From the NCBI GenBank assembly GCA_964466155.1, contig CAYXMY010000022.1:1-31544 (forward strand): a DNA stretch of 31,544 nucleotides, given 5' to 3'. This document shows positions 1-8,095 of the stretch, one piece after another. The position numbers and the translations under genes are program-made. The DNA comes from Caenibius sp964466155 (GTDB lineage: Bacteria; Pseudomonadota; Alphaproteobacteria; Sphingomonadales; Sphingomonadaceae). How positions within the stretch are numbered: position 1 is the first letter of the stretch; each line of letters starts with the position of its first letter. The notes beneath the pieces were generated by a model. The model had not been told where the DNA came from, did not search any database, and was given only the letters and a program-made list of their open reading frames with translations.

Positions 1-2
1 GC

Positions 3-80
3 GTTCCGACCGCCGACGGCGTCCGCGAACTGCAGAACCGCCGGGTGGAAATCACCTACGGTCCGGGTTCGGGCAACTAA
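3..80 (+). CDS. OmpA-family outer membrane protein, C-terminal fragment
   Basis: Only the last 25 codons are in the window; the gene starts upstream. The readable end contains the segment GVRELQNRRVEITYG and stops at TAA. This matches the end of the OmpA-like peptidoglycan-binding domain as found in sphingomonad OmpA proteins, where a QNRRVEI-type segment forms the final strand. Family members tie the outer membrane to peptidoglycan through this periplasmic domain. A strong intrinsic terminator follows about 30 bases later, so this is the end of its transcription unit. The family call rests on a short stretch but the motif is characteristic. Confidence 0.75.
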   Translation, partial: VPTADGVRELQNRRVEITYGPGSGN

Positions 81-111
81 GTCCGATCCAGACCTGACGG
101 TCCAACAAAGG

Positions 112-141
112 GGGCCGGGAGTAATCCTCCCGGCCCTTTTT
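112..141 (+). terminator. Rho-independent terminator after the OmpA-like gene
   Basis: A perfect 9-bp stem (112-120 pairing with 128-136, GC-rich) encloses a 7-base loop and is followed by five T residues (137-141). It lies 31 bases after the stop codon of the OmpA-like gene on the same strand. Confidence 0.9.
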
Positions 142-248
142 GCATGGGCAAGTGGGGTGAGCGATTTGGCAGCCCCGAATCCATCGACAGCCTGAGCAGA
201 CGAAGCACCGGTCGGGGGCTGTATCGTGTTTGTCTGAAACACGTCTCG

Positions 249-272
249 TCATTCCCGCCTGCACGGGAATGA
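249..272. repeat. Short palindromic element of the 'TCATTCCCG...CGGGAATGA' type
   Basis: A perfect 9-bp inverted repeat (249-257 and 264-272) with a 6-base centre. Palindromes with the TCATTCCCGC...GCGGGAATGA core are known as dispersed intergenic repeats in many proteobacteria. Only one copy is visible here, so its dispersed nature is not shown by this window. Confidence 0.5.
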
Positions 273-372
273 AGCTTCATCGAGCATGGTCACGCGCTAG
301 GAGCAGCCCGCACCCAGTGGGAAGGCATTGCTTGTCGCGTTGGATTCCGGAGGAAAGTGCGCCTGTGGCTGG

Positions 373-400
373 CGCTCTCCCGGTCGCGCCGGGGAGAGCG
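373..400. other. Intergenic hairpin downstream of the NTF2-like gene
   Basis: Nine bases at 373-381 (CGCTCTCCC) pair perfectly with 392-400 around a GC-rich 10-base loop. It lies 11 bases beyond the stop of the minus-strand NTF2-like gene and could end its transcript, but no T-tract follows on either strand. The rest of 81-411 shows no convincing gene, only the terminator and the palindrome listed separately. Confidence 0.4.
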
Positions 401-411
401 ATTTGCGCCGC

Positions 412-783
412 TCAGGGCAAAGGAGAAATAGTGATCCGGTCGATAACGCCCTCAGTCAGATGATATTCGCCTTGCAGGCGCAGGACCAGTTCTTCCCCGG
501 CCTTGAGTTCTTGCCCCATGAAATCGGCAATATCGGCCTTGGCCGTCAGGCTGTCATGGATGGTGACCGTGATCGTATCGCCGTCCACGACGATCCATTC
601 CGGCGTCATGATGTCCGTGAACAGATCGGTCATATAACGATACGTGGCGAGATAGGCATCGCGGCCGCGTTGCGTTCCCATTGCCGAATTGAGTTCGACA
701 TCGGGAGCAAGCAACCGGGCCAGGCCATCGGCATCGGGCACATTATACGCGGTATAATAAGACCGTATCAGAGCTTCGCTCAT
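412..783 (-). CDS. SnoaL/NTF2-like small protein
   Basis: A 123-residue protein with the length and pattern of the SnoaL-like/NTF2 fold. An N-terminal helix (SEALIRSYYTAYNVPDADGL) leads to a segment around residues 24-33 rich in acidic and hydrophobic residues (LLAPDVELNS), then alternating beta strands ending with IDRITISPL. Family members are cone-shaped barrels acting as isomerases, hydrolases, cyclases or ligand binders, so no specific reaction can be assigned. A purine-rich GGAGG lies about eight bases before the ATG. It is 103 bases downstream of acs on the same strand and could be cotranscribed. Function unknown beyond the fold. Confidence 0.7.
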   Translation of the reverse strand: MSEALIRSYYTAYNVPDADGLARLLAPDVELNSAMGTQRGRDAYLATYRYMTDLFTDIMTPEWIVVDGDTITVTIHDSLTAKADIADFMGQELKAGEELVLRLQGEYHLTEGVIDRITISPLP

Positions 784-886
784 CCCCTCCGCCTCCCATT
801 TCGCCTGCGCCCTGTTTCGGGTTGCGCAGTTTCTTGTTTCCGCAGCGGCCGGACGGGCATGGTGGCCCGCCCGATGCCGGGGAAGT

Positions 887-2866
887 CTAGCGGTTGAGCC
901 GCCCTTCGATCAACCCGTCAACCAACGAGGGATCGGCCAGTGTTGACGTATCGCCCAGCGAGCCGAAGTCGTTCTCTGCGATCTTGCGCAGGATGCGGCG
1001 CATGATCTTGCCCGAACGCGTCTTGGGCAGGCCGGGAGTGAACTGGATGTGATCGGGGGTCGCAATCGGGCCGATCTCGGTCCGCACGTGCTTACGCAGT
1101 TCCGCGGCGAGCGCTTCGCTCGGTTCCACGCCTGCGTTGAGGGTGACATAGCAATAGATGCCTTGCCCCTTGATGTCGTGCGGATAGCCCACCACCGCCG
1201 CTTCCGCGACGAGATCGTGCAGGACCAGCGCGCTTTCGATTTCGGCGGTACCCATCCGGTGCCCCGAAACGTTGATTACGTCATCGACGCGGCCGGTGAT
1301 CCAGTAATAGCCGTCTTCATCGCGGCGGCAGCCGTCGCCAGTGAAATACTTGCCGGGGTAAGTGGCGAAATAGGTCTGCACGAAGCGGTCGTGATCGCCA
1401 TAGATCGTGCGCGCCTGGCCGGGCCAACTGCGCGGAATGCAGAGATTGCCTTCCGCCGCGCCGCCGGTGTCCTCATCGGCGAGAACGTGGCCGTCGCCAT
1501 CCACCAGTTGCGGCGCGACACCGAAGAATGGGCGGCCGGCACTGCCCGGCTTCATGGCATGCGCGCCGGGCAGGGTGGTAATCATGATCCCGCCGGTTTC
1601 GGTCTGCCACCAGGTGTCCACGACCGGGATTTTCCCATGGCCGACGTTTTCTTGATACCAGCGCCAGGCTTCCGGATTGATCGGTTCACCCACCGAACCG
1701 AGCAGGCGCAGCGTCGACAGATCGTGTTTCGCCACATGGCCCGCCCCTTCGCGCATCAGCGCGCGGATGGCGGTGGGGGCGGTGTAGAAGATGTTGACCT
1801 TGTGCTTGTCCACCACTTGCCAGAACCGGTCATGCCCCGGATAGTTGGGGATGCCTTCGAACATCAGTGCGGTGGCCCCGGCCTGCAACGGTCCATAGAC
1901 GATGTAGCTGTGCCCGGTGACCCAGCCGATATCGGCCGTGCACCAGTAGACTTCGCCAGGGCGATAATCGAAGACGTAGCGGAATGTGGTTTCCGTCCAC
2001 ACGGCATAGCCGCCGATCGTGTGCAGCACGCCCTTGGGTTTGCCGGTGGAGCCGGATGTGTAGAGGATGAACAGCGGATCTTCCGCGTTCATCGCTTCGC
2101 ACGGGCATTCCGCCGGAACGTCTGCGCTCAATTCGTGATACCAGTGATCGCGGCCTTCGGTCATCGCGATATCGCTGCCGGTGTGGCGGATCACCAGCAC
2201 CTGCTTCACCGCGACCTTTTCCAGCGCGGCGTCGATATTGGCCTTGAGCGGAACTTTCTTCGAACCGCGCAGGCCTTCGTCGGCGCAGATGACCCAGTCG
2301 CTCTGGCAGTCTTCGATACGGCCCGCGATGGCATCGGGAGAGAAGCCGCCGAACACCACTGAATGAATTGCCCCGATCCGGGCGCAGGCGAGCATCGCCA
2401 CCGCGCCTTCAGGGATCATCGGCATGTAGATCGTGACCCGGTCACCCTTCCTGACGCCCATCTTCTTGAGCGTACCCGCCATGCGGATCGTTTCGGCCAG
2501 CAGTTCGGCGTAAGTCAGCTTGCGGACGGCGCCGCTGGGATCGTCGGGCTCGAAAATCAGGGCGGTGACATCGCCCTTGCCCGCCGCGACATGGCGGTCG
2601 AGTGCGTTGTGGCAGATATTGAGCTGCCCATCGGCGTACCATTTGATGTCGACCGGCGCATAGCTCCATTCCGCGATCCGCGTGGGCTTGCGAAACCAGT
2701 CCAACCGTTCGGCCTGTTCGGCCCAGAACCCGTCCGGGTCTTCCATGCTGCGGCGGTACATGGCGGTATATTGTTCGAGCGTGCAGCTTGTGCCATCGCG
2801 AGCAGCGGCGGGAACCGGCACGACTTCGGCTGGGTGCTCGATCGAATCCTGCATGACGTCTTCCAT
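887..2866 (-). CDS. acs: acetyl-CoA synthetase (AMP-forming)
   Basis: About 659 residues, the normal Acs length. It activates acetate to acetyl-CoA through acetyl-AMP in the cytoplasm. The adenylate-forming core motif YTSGSTGKPKG is present, as are family-typical segments WWQTETGG and YYWITGRVDDVINVSGHRM. The C-terminal KTRSGKIMRR segment carries the lysine that is acetylated for control in characterised homologues. The start is uncertain. ATG at 2866 has GGAG four bases upstream, ATG at 2854 has GGAAG five bases upstream, and the frame opens further to 2887. An SnoaL-like gene follows on the same strand. The function is clear; the exact N-terminus is not. Confidence 0.95.
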   Translation of the reverse strand: MEDVMQDSIEHPAEVVPVPAAARDGTSCTLEQYTAMYRRSMEDPDGFWAEQAERLDWFRKPTRIAEWSYAPVDIKWYADGQLNICHNALDRHVAAGKGDVTALIFEPDDPSGAVRKLTYAELLAETIRMAGTLKKMGVRKGDRVTIYMPMIPEGAVAMLACARIGAIHSVVFGGFSPDAIAGRIEDCQSDWVICADEGLRGSKKVPLKANIDAALEKVAVKQVLVIRHTGSDIAMTEGRDHWYHELSADVPAECPCEAMNAEDPLFILYTSGSTGKPKGVLHTIGGYAVWTETTFRYVFDYRPGEVYWCTADIGWVTGHSYIVYGPLQAGATALMFEGIPNYPGHDRFWQVVDKHKVNIFYTAPTAIRALMREGAGHVAKHDLSTLRLLGSVGEPINPEAWRWYQENVGHGKIPVVDTWWQTETGGIMITTLPGAHAMKPGSAGRPFFGVAPQLVDGDGHVLADEDTGGAAEGNLCIPRSWPGQARTIYGDHDRFVQTYFATYPGKYFTGDGCRRDEDGYYWITGRVDDVINVSGHRMGTAEIESALVLHDLVAEAAVVGYPHDIKGQGIYCYVTLNAGVEPSEALAAELRKHVRTEIGPIATPDHIQFTPGLPKTRSGKIMRRILRKIAENDFGSLGDTSTLADPSLVDGLIEGRLNR

Positions 2867-3181
2867 TCCTCTCCGTAGCATCGGCATTCGACAGCGCCGA
2901 CCTTTTCGGCATGGACCCGCGCGCCTGAGAACGCAACATGCAGGACCCTCTCGGAGATGGGGGAAAGCTTAATAATCGGCCGGGATACTGTGCTTCCGGC
3001 GCGATGGAACGCCTAAGGTGTCGTGCGCGCCGTGGCGCTGGGCACGCCCGACTGGCGCCCTATGCGCCGCCGCCAGCGCAGGCTCGCCGCCAAGTGGGCG
3101 GGCATAGGCAGCAAGCCGCTTGATGTTGGGCGTGCCATTGGTCACTAACGCGGATAAGACAGAGAACACGTGGAGATGGCC
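2867..3181. promoter_or_regulatory. Divergent intergenic region between acs and an NTF2-like gene
   Basis: About 315 bases separate the two divergent starts and must hold both promoters. I see no coding frame with family features, no clear operator and no terminator. Several GC-rich self-complementary stretches lie around 3020-3080, but none forms a long perfect stem. Confidence 0.4.
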
Positions 3182-3682
3182 ATGGCCCTGAGGCTGGAAG
3201 ATATCGAGCTGATTAAGATGCTCAAGCATCGCTACATGCGGATGCTCGACAGCGGCGACAACGATGGCCTGCGCGCCTGTTTCGTGCCCGAGGCGACCAT
3301 TCGTTACGAAGGTGGAAGCTATCTGTACGAAGCGGCTGACCGGGAAGAGATCGTCGGCCTGCTCAGCCAGATGCAGAACAACCAGTATGTCGGCATGCAT
3401 CTGGCGCTGATGCCGGAGATTATCGTCCACGATGCGGACAATGCCGAAGGCCGCTGGTACATGATCGATTGGGCGGTCAACATGGCGACCAATCGTGAAA
3501 CGCAAGGTGCGGCCTTTTATCAGGATCGTTATGTGCGGCGCGATGGTGAGTGGAAAATACTCCATAGCGGGTATGTCCGGGCCTTCGAAAAGGTGGAATA
3601 CCGCGAGACTCCTATCGATCTGCACAGCCACCTGTTTTCCCGGTTCGGCCCCCCGGCGGAGCAGGGATCGCTGCCGAAATAA
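3182..3682 (+). CDS. SnoaL_4/NTF2-like protein
   Basis: A 166-residue cytoplasmic protein of the SnoaL-like fold. The N-terminal helix (LEDIELIKMLKHRYMRMLDSG), the acidic turn before RACFVPEATI, and the strand pair GMHLALMPEIIVHDADNAEGRWYMID follow the pattern of the SnoaL_4 subgroup, in which a His before the central strand is common. The C-terminal YVRRDGEWKILHSGYVR segment is typical of the last strands. I chose ATG 3182 because GGAG lies six bases before it (3172-3175). In-frame GTG 3170 and ATG 3176 are alternatives. It converges on the xylose repressor. Substrate unknown; the similar gene beyond acs is a distant relative, not a copy. Confidence 0.72.
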   Translation: MALRLEDIELIKMLKHRYMRMLDSGDNDGLRACFVPEATIRYEGGSYLYEAADREEIVGLLSQMQNNQYVGMHLALMPEIIVHDADNAEGRWYMIDWAVNMATNRETQGAAFYQDRYVRRDGEWKILHSGYVRAFEKVEYRETPIDLHSHLFSRFGPPAEQGSLPK

Positions 3683-3796
3683 GGCATCCTCAACAGCCTT
3701 TTCACTTCATTCGGCTCGCCCCCGCTCCAGCCTGCCTCCAAAGAGTGGCCTGGCTTCAACCTGTGGAGGCTGCGTCAGCCAATTCGTCCACGCCGT

Positions 3797-4858
3797 CTAA
3801 GATGGCCGGGCGACGGAATCGCGCACGATGATGTCGAAAGGGAAAACATAATCCCTCTCCGTTCGGCTATTGATGCCGTTGCGCGGATTAGAGAGCAGTT
3901 CGACTGCACGAAACGCCATGTTGGCGATCGGCTGATGCACCGTTGTCAGGTTAGGCCATAGCGATGTGGCAATCGGCTGATTGTCGAAGCCAACGATCGA
4001 GATATCTCCGGGGACGGTAAGGCCAAGTTGCTGCGCTGCGGCATATACGCCTGCGGCCATATCGTCGTTGCTCGCGAAAATGGCCGTCGGCCGGTTTTTC
4101 TCTCTTAATATCCGCAGCCCGGCTTGCAGTGCAGGCCCGACCGCAAAATCCCCTTCGGCAATCCAGTCGGGGTTAATGGATTGGCCACCTTGCGACATCG
4201 CATGCGCAAAGCCTTGGAAGCGTTGCGCTGTTGCTCCTTGGTTGAGAGGCCCTTTGAGAAAGCCGATCAGCCGATGGCCATGGGACAAGAGCAATTCGGT
4301 CATTTCAAACGACGCGCGATATTCGTCGATCCGTACCGAGATGCAACTTTCATCATGGTTGCTAGGTGAGACGCGTATCACGGGTAAACCGATCTCGCGT
4401 GCGGCAATCAGCACCTTCTCATCGTCGCATAGCGGGGGTGGCAAGATCAGGCCGCGCAGGCGCGATTTCTTGGAAAAAGCCAGGAGTTCTTCGGGCCAAT
4501 CGCTCGCCCGTGTGCCGAACGGTTCGAGGACTATATGCAGCCCCAGTCTCCGCGCGGAATCCAAGGCGCCGATCAGGAACTGGCCCAGATATCCCGAACT
4601 CGGATTGAGATAGGCAAGTCCGATATAAGGAGATTCCGCTAATGCGAGGCTGCGTGCCGATGCATTGGGGGTATAGCCTACGGCGCGGATTGTCTCTTCG
4701 ACTTTGCGGCGTGTTGCCGGGCGGACGTTCGACTTGCCGTTGAGCACGCGCGATACGGTCATCATCGACACGCCAGCAATCTGGGCAACCGTTTCCATCT
4801 TTGGTGAAGCGGCTCCGGCTCCGCGCTGCCGTTTCTTGTTGTCCGACGTCACATCCAT
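3797..4858 (-). CDS. xylR: LacI-family repressor of the xylose genes
   Basis: About 353 residues. The DNA-binding helix-turn-helix lies near residues 21-45 (METVAQIAGVSMMTVSRVLNG), followed by the hinge helix region ending YTPNASARSLA. A periplasmic-binding-protein-like sensor domain runs to the end (ASNDDMAAGVYAAAQQLG and ISIVGFDNQPIA are typical). It is divergent from xylB with a LacI-type operator in the 126-base gap, so the likely role is xylose-responsive repression of xylBA, as for XylR of Caulobacter. The frame opens upstream into the xylB region, but homology begins after ATG 4858, which sits directly after AGGAAGG. A GTG at 4852 is better spaced and also possible. The specificity is inferred from neighbours. 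Confidence 0.85.
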   Translation of the reverse strand: MDVTSDNKKRQRGAGAASPKMETVAQIAGVSMMTVSRVLNGKSNVRPATRRKVEETIRAVGYTPNASARSLALAESPYIGLAYLNPSSGYLGQFLIGALDSARRLGLHIVLEPFGTRASDWPEELLAFSKKSRLRGLILPPPLCDDEKVLIAAREIGLPVIRVSPSNHDESCISVRIDEYRASFEMTELLLSHGHRLIGFLKGPLNQGATAQRFQGFAHAMSQGGQSINPDWIAEGDFAVGPALQAGLRILREKNRPTAIFASNDDMAAGVYAAAQQLGLTVPGDISIVGFDNQPIATSLWPNLTTVHQPIANMAFRAVELLSNPRNGINSRTERDYVFPFDIIVRDSVARPS

Positions 4859-4941
4859 CCTTCCTGGTGGCCGATATGTCATCTCCGCGCCGACATTGCA
4901 ACGCAGGGCCACCTTGCCGTCTTGCGCGAAAAGGCGCGAAA

Positions 4942-4955
4942 TGTTAGCGCTATCA
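4942..4955. promoter_or_regulatory. Probable XylR operator
   Basis: TGTTAGCGCTATCA is one pair of bases short of a perfect 14-base palindrome centred on a CG step, the standard architecture of LacI-family sites. It closely resembles the TGTTAGCGCTACCA-type motif I recall from Caulobacter xylose-induced promoters. It lies 30 bases before the xylB start and 84 bases before the repressor start, so it could control both directions. Confidence 0.75.
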
Positions 4956-4984
4956 ATCGCAGCGTGCGGACAAGGGAATGGGAT

Positions 4985-6451
4985 ATGTTTCTGGGGCTGG
5001 ATATCGGCACCTCGGGCGTAAAGGCGGTCGTGATCGATGTGGACGGCTTGATTGTCGCACAGTCGACGGCGCCTTTGTCGATCTCGCGATTGCATCCGCT
5101 ATGGTCCGAACAAGATCCCGCCGACTGGTGGGCAGCAGTGACGCGGGCGGTTGCCAATCTGCCTGCCGACGTTCGCGGCTGCATTCGCGGTATCGGCCTT
5201 TCGGGGCAGATGCATGGCGCGACACTGCTCGACGCTGCGGCGAGGCCGCTGCGCCCAGCCATTTTGTGGAACGACGGGCGCAGCGCGCGCCAGTGCGCGG
5301 ACATGGAAGCCGAATGCCCGGACCTGCCCATCATCACGGGAAATCGCGCAATGCCGGGCTTCACCGCGCCGAAGCTGCGCTGGGTGGCAGAGCATGAGCC
5401 GCGGGTTTTCGAACGTGTGAAGAAGGTTCTGCTGCCTAAGGATTATGTCCGTCTCTGCATGACGGGCGATTATGCGTCCGACATGTCCGATGCGGCGGGA
5501 ACGCTGTGGCTCGATGTCGCGCAGCGTGACTGGTCGCAGCCCCTGCTTGCGGCGTGTGGGTTGACGGCGGCGCATATGCCGACGCTCCACGAAGGTCCCG
5601 AGATCACGGGGGTGCTGCGAAGCGAGGTGGCAACGGCCTGGGGAATGGCTGCAGTACCGGTGGTAGCGGGTGCCAGCGACAATGCCGCGGGCGCGATCGG
5701 TTGTGGCGTGGTGGAGGATGGCGAGGCGTCTCTGTCGCTCGGTACTTCGGGCGTGCTGTTCGTCGCCAATGCTGCGTTCCGGCCCAATTCGGCCGGCGGC
5801 GTCCACGCCTTTTGCCATGCTTTGCCGGGGCGCTGGCACCAGATGGCGGTGATCCTGAGCGCGTCGAGCTGTATCGACTGGGCGGTGCGCCTGCTTGGCC
5901 TGCCCGATGCTGCGGCGCTGTTCGCGCTGGTCGAAGGGGCAGGAGGAAGCGGCGATGACGCAGGCGGCGGCGAGCTTTTCCTGCCCTATTTGTCGGGCGA
6001 GAGGACGCCGCATAACGACCCCGATGCCTGCGGTGTTTTGTTTGGGCTTAATCACGATAGCGGCCCGGCGCGAATTGCGGCAGCGGTGCTCGAAGGCGTT
6101 GCTTTCGCTTTCCGCGATGGGCTTGATGCCCTGAGCGACGCCGGAACGCGGATCGACCAGGCGATGGTTATCGGCGGCGGCGCTCGCTCGCGCTTGTGGG
6201 GGCGCATTTTGGCGAGCGCGCTCGGCATTCGCCTCGTTTACCGCGAGGGGGGCGATGTCGGGCCTGCCTATGGCGCTGCGCGGCTTGCGCGGATCGGAAT
6301 CGATGGGGTGAGCGTCGAAGCCGCCGCCCCGGCGCCCGCTGTCGCCCATGTCGTCGAACCCGACGCTGTTCTTGTCGAGCGCTTCGCACCGCGGATCGCT
6401 CGCTATCGCGCCCTTTATCGTCAACTGTCCCCATTGTTAGGAAACGCCTGA
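4985..6451 (+). CDS. xylB: xylulokinase
   Basis: A 488-residue FGGY-family sugar kinase that phosphorylates D-xylulose with ATP. The first phosphate-binding motif LGLDIGTSGVKAVVID is at residues 3-18, GLSGQMHGATLLD at about 71-83, and the probable catalytic Asp at residue 232 in GASDNAAG. SLGTSGVLF follows, LPYLSGERTPHNDP lies in the second half, and the ATP-site segment VIGGGARSRLW is near the C-terminus. The QMHG signature favours xylulokinase over glycerokinase or gluconokinase. ATG 4985 was chosen because homology starts there; the open frame to its left crosses the operator. Its TGA overlaps the xylA ATG by one base, so the two are translationally coupled. Confidence 0.93.
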   Translation: MFLGLDIGTSGVKAVVIDVDGLIVAQSTAPLSISRLHPLWSEQDPADWWAAVTRAVANLPADVRGCIRGIGLSGQMHGATLLDAAARPLRPAILWNDGRSARQCADMEAECPDLPIITGNRAMPGFTAPKLRWVAEHEPRVFERVKKVLLPKDYVRLCMTGDYASDMSDAAGTLWLDVAQRDWSQPLLAACGLTAAHMPTLHEGPEITGVLRSEVATAWGMAAVPVVAGASDNAAGAIGCGVVEDGEASLSLGTSGVLFVANAAFRPNSAGGVHAFCHALPGRWHQMAVILSASSCIDWAVRLLGLPDAAALFALVEGAGGSGDDAGGGELFLPYLSGERTPHNDPDACGVLFGLNHDSGPARIAAAVLEGVAFAFRDGLDALSDAGTRIDQAMVIGGGARSRLWGRILASALGIRLVYREGGDVGPAYGAARLARIGIDGVSVEAAAPAPAVAHVVEPDAVLVERFAPRIARYRALYRQLSPLLGNA

Positions 6452-7770
6452 TGCCAGCATCCTATTTTGCCAACATCGAACCGGTTCGCTTCGAAGGGCC
6501 GCAATCGACCAACCCGCTCGCCTATCGCTATTATGACAAGGATAGGGTCATCCTCGGCAAACGGATGGAGGAGCATCTGCGCCTTGCCGTCTGTTATTGG
6601 CATAGCTTTTGCTGGGATGGGTTCGACGTATTCGGCGCGGGCACTTTCCAACGCCCCTGGCATAGCGGGCCGATCATTGACCAGGCGGCAGCCAATCACA
6701 AGCTCGACGAAGCCTTCGATTTCTTCACCCGCCTAGGTTTACCTTATTTCTGTTTCCACGACGTCGATGTGATGGCGACTGCGACGAATGCCAGGGAGCA
6801 TGTTCGCAATCTGGCCGCCATCGTAGACAAGATCGAGGCGAAGATGGCGGAGACCGGGGTGCGCCTGCTCTGGGGCACCGCCAATCTGTTCAGCCATCCA
6901 CGCTATATGGCAGGCGGCGCGACCAATCCCGATCCCGATGTCTTTCGCTTCGCGGCGCTGCAGGTGTTTCACGCGCTCGGTGCGACGCGTCGGCTTGGCG
7001 GTGCCAACTATGTGCTGTGGGGCGGCCGTGAAGGCTATGACACGCTGCTCAACACCGACCTGGCGCAGGAAAAGCGCCAGCTCGGTCGCTTCCTCAATAT
7101 GGTGGTCGAAGAGAAATATCGCATCGGCTTTCCCGGCACGATTCTGATTGAGCCGAAGCCACACGAACCCACCAAACATCAGTACGATTTTGACGTCGAC
7201 ACCATTTATGGCTTCCTGAAGGCGAATGGGCTCGAAAAAGAAGTGAAGGTCAACATCGAGGCCAATCATGCGACGTTGTCGGGGCACAGCTTCGAGCATG
7301 AAATCGCGACGGCGGGCAGTCTCGGCATTCTGGGGTCGATCGATATGAATCGCGGCGACCCCCAGAATGGCTGGGACACCGATCAGTTTCCCAATGATTT
7401 GCGCGAATTGACACTGGCACTCTATTACATTTTGCAGGCGGGGGGCCTGGGCAATGGCGGGCTTAATTTCGACAGCAAGGTGCGCCGTCAGAGCATCAAT
7501 GCCGCCGATCTGTTCCACGGCCATGTTGGCGCGGTGGATCTGATTGCGCGCGCGCTGGTCGCTGCTGCAACCCTGATCGAGCGGGGTGAACTGGCTGCCG
7601 TCGTTGACGATCGTTACGCCGGGTGGAGGCACCCCGATGCCGCGGCCATGCTGGGCGAAGGGGCATCGCTTGCTGCGATAAGCGCTGAAACCGAGGTGGC
7701 GGATGCCAATCCCCGACCCCGTTCGGGTCGGCAGGAGTATTTGGAGAATATCGTCTCCAGATCTTATTGA
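6451..7770 (+). CDS. xylA: xylose isomerase, class II
   Basis: A 439-residue enzyme converting D-xylose to D-xylulose, with the longer N-terminus of class II isomerases such as that of E. coli. The catalytic pair His103 and Asp106 is in FCFHDVDV. Metal ligands match the family: Glu234 (ILIEPKPHEPTKHQYDFD), Glu270 and His273 (NIEANHATLSGHSFEHE), Asp298 (SIDMNRGD), Asp309 and Asp311 (GWDTDQFP). AGGAA lies eight bases before ATG 6451, which overlaps the xylB stop. The end SGRQEYLENIVSRSY is the normal C-terminus. A 7-bp hairpin (7713-7719 with 7725-7731) lies inside the last codons. Confidence 0.95.
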   Translation: MPASYFANIEPVRFEGPQSTNPLAYRYYDKDRVILGKRMEEHLRLAVCYWHSFCWDGFDVFGAGTFQRPWHSGPIIDQAAANHKLDEAFDFFTRLGLPYFCFHDVDVMATATNAREHVRNLAAIVDKIEAKMAETGVRLLWGTANLFSHPRYMAGGATNPDPDVFRFAALQVFHALGATRRLGGANYVLWGGREGYDTLLNTDLAQEKRQLGRFLNMVVEEKYRIGFPGTILIEPKPHEPTKHQYDFDVDTIYGFLKANGLEKEVKVNIEANHATLSGHSFEHEIATAGSLGILGSIDMNRGDPQNGWDTDQFPNDLRELTLALYYILQAGGLGNGGLNFDSKVRRQSINAADLFHGHVGAVDLIARALVAAATLIERGELAAVVDDRYAGWRHPDAAAMLGEGASLAAISAETEVADANPRPRSGRQEYLENIVSRSY

Positions 7771-8095
7771 GATTTCTAGGCTTGGAAAGCGTTGTTGCCA
7801 GATATTCCGCCCGAAGAATCTGTCCGTCGTCAGACCATTTGGCGTAAAAATGGGGCACGGATTGGCGGCGTATCCGGCACGATGCGGATTTTGTCTTCGG
7901 CCGGGAAATGCTGCCGGGTCTAACGCCGGATGCCTTTCAACGCCTGCTTCGCAAGGGCTTTTGCCGACGGTATCTTCAAGGACGATTTGGGCATCATCTG
8001 CGTTCCTTCGTCACTACGACGAAGCCCAAATCGTCCTGAAATCAAGACCTCAAATCTCGGCTCGGGTGCTGCTCGGGGCAGCCTGAGCCGAAGAA
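7771..8095. other. Non-coding gap between xylA and the cytochrome c gene
   Basis: The two flanking genes converge here. No frame shows family features or codon use like the neighbours, and no T-tailed terminator follows xylA. The only strong structure is the long bulged hairpin at 7976-8040, described separately. Some low-quality open frames on both strands look like noise. Confidence 0.5.
7976..8040. repeat. Long imperfect inverted repeat in a convergent gap
   Basis: Arms at 7979-7992 and 8024-8037 pair perfectly over 14 bases and extend outward with one bulged A. A second perfect 6-bp stem (8007-8012 with 8018-8023) stacks directly on the right arm, leaving a 14-base bulge on the left side (7993-8006) and a 5-base loop. 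It may be a bidirectional transcript end for xylBA and the cytochrome gene, or a remnant of a dispersed palindromic element. Confidence 0.6.

Noticed and set aside
1049..2362. Long open frame antisense to acs (about 437 codons)
   Set aside because: Its sequence lacks family features and reflects the GC-rich codon bias of acs on the opposite strand.
3734..3770. Possible bidirectional terminator between the NTF2-like gene and the xylose repressor (GCCTCCA/TGGAGGC)
   Set aside because: Only 7 bp of stem with a 23-base loop and no T-tract.
7713..7731. Hairpin CCGACCC/GGGTCGG as xylA terminator
   Set aside because: It lies inside the coding end of xylA, before the stop codon, and has no T-tract.
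7920..8095. Minus-strand tail with a lysine-rich end (KALAKQALKGIRR) in the gap after xylA
   Set aside because: It overlaps the hairpin and has no start, ribosome binding site or upstream domain; it could be a remnant, but evidence is too thin.
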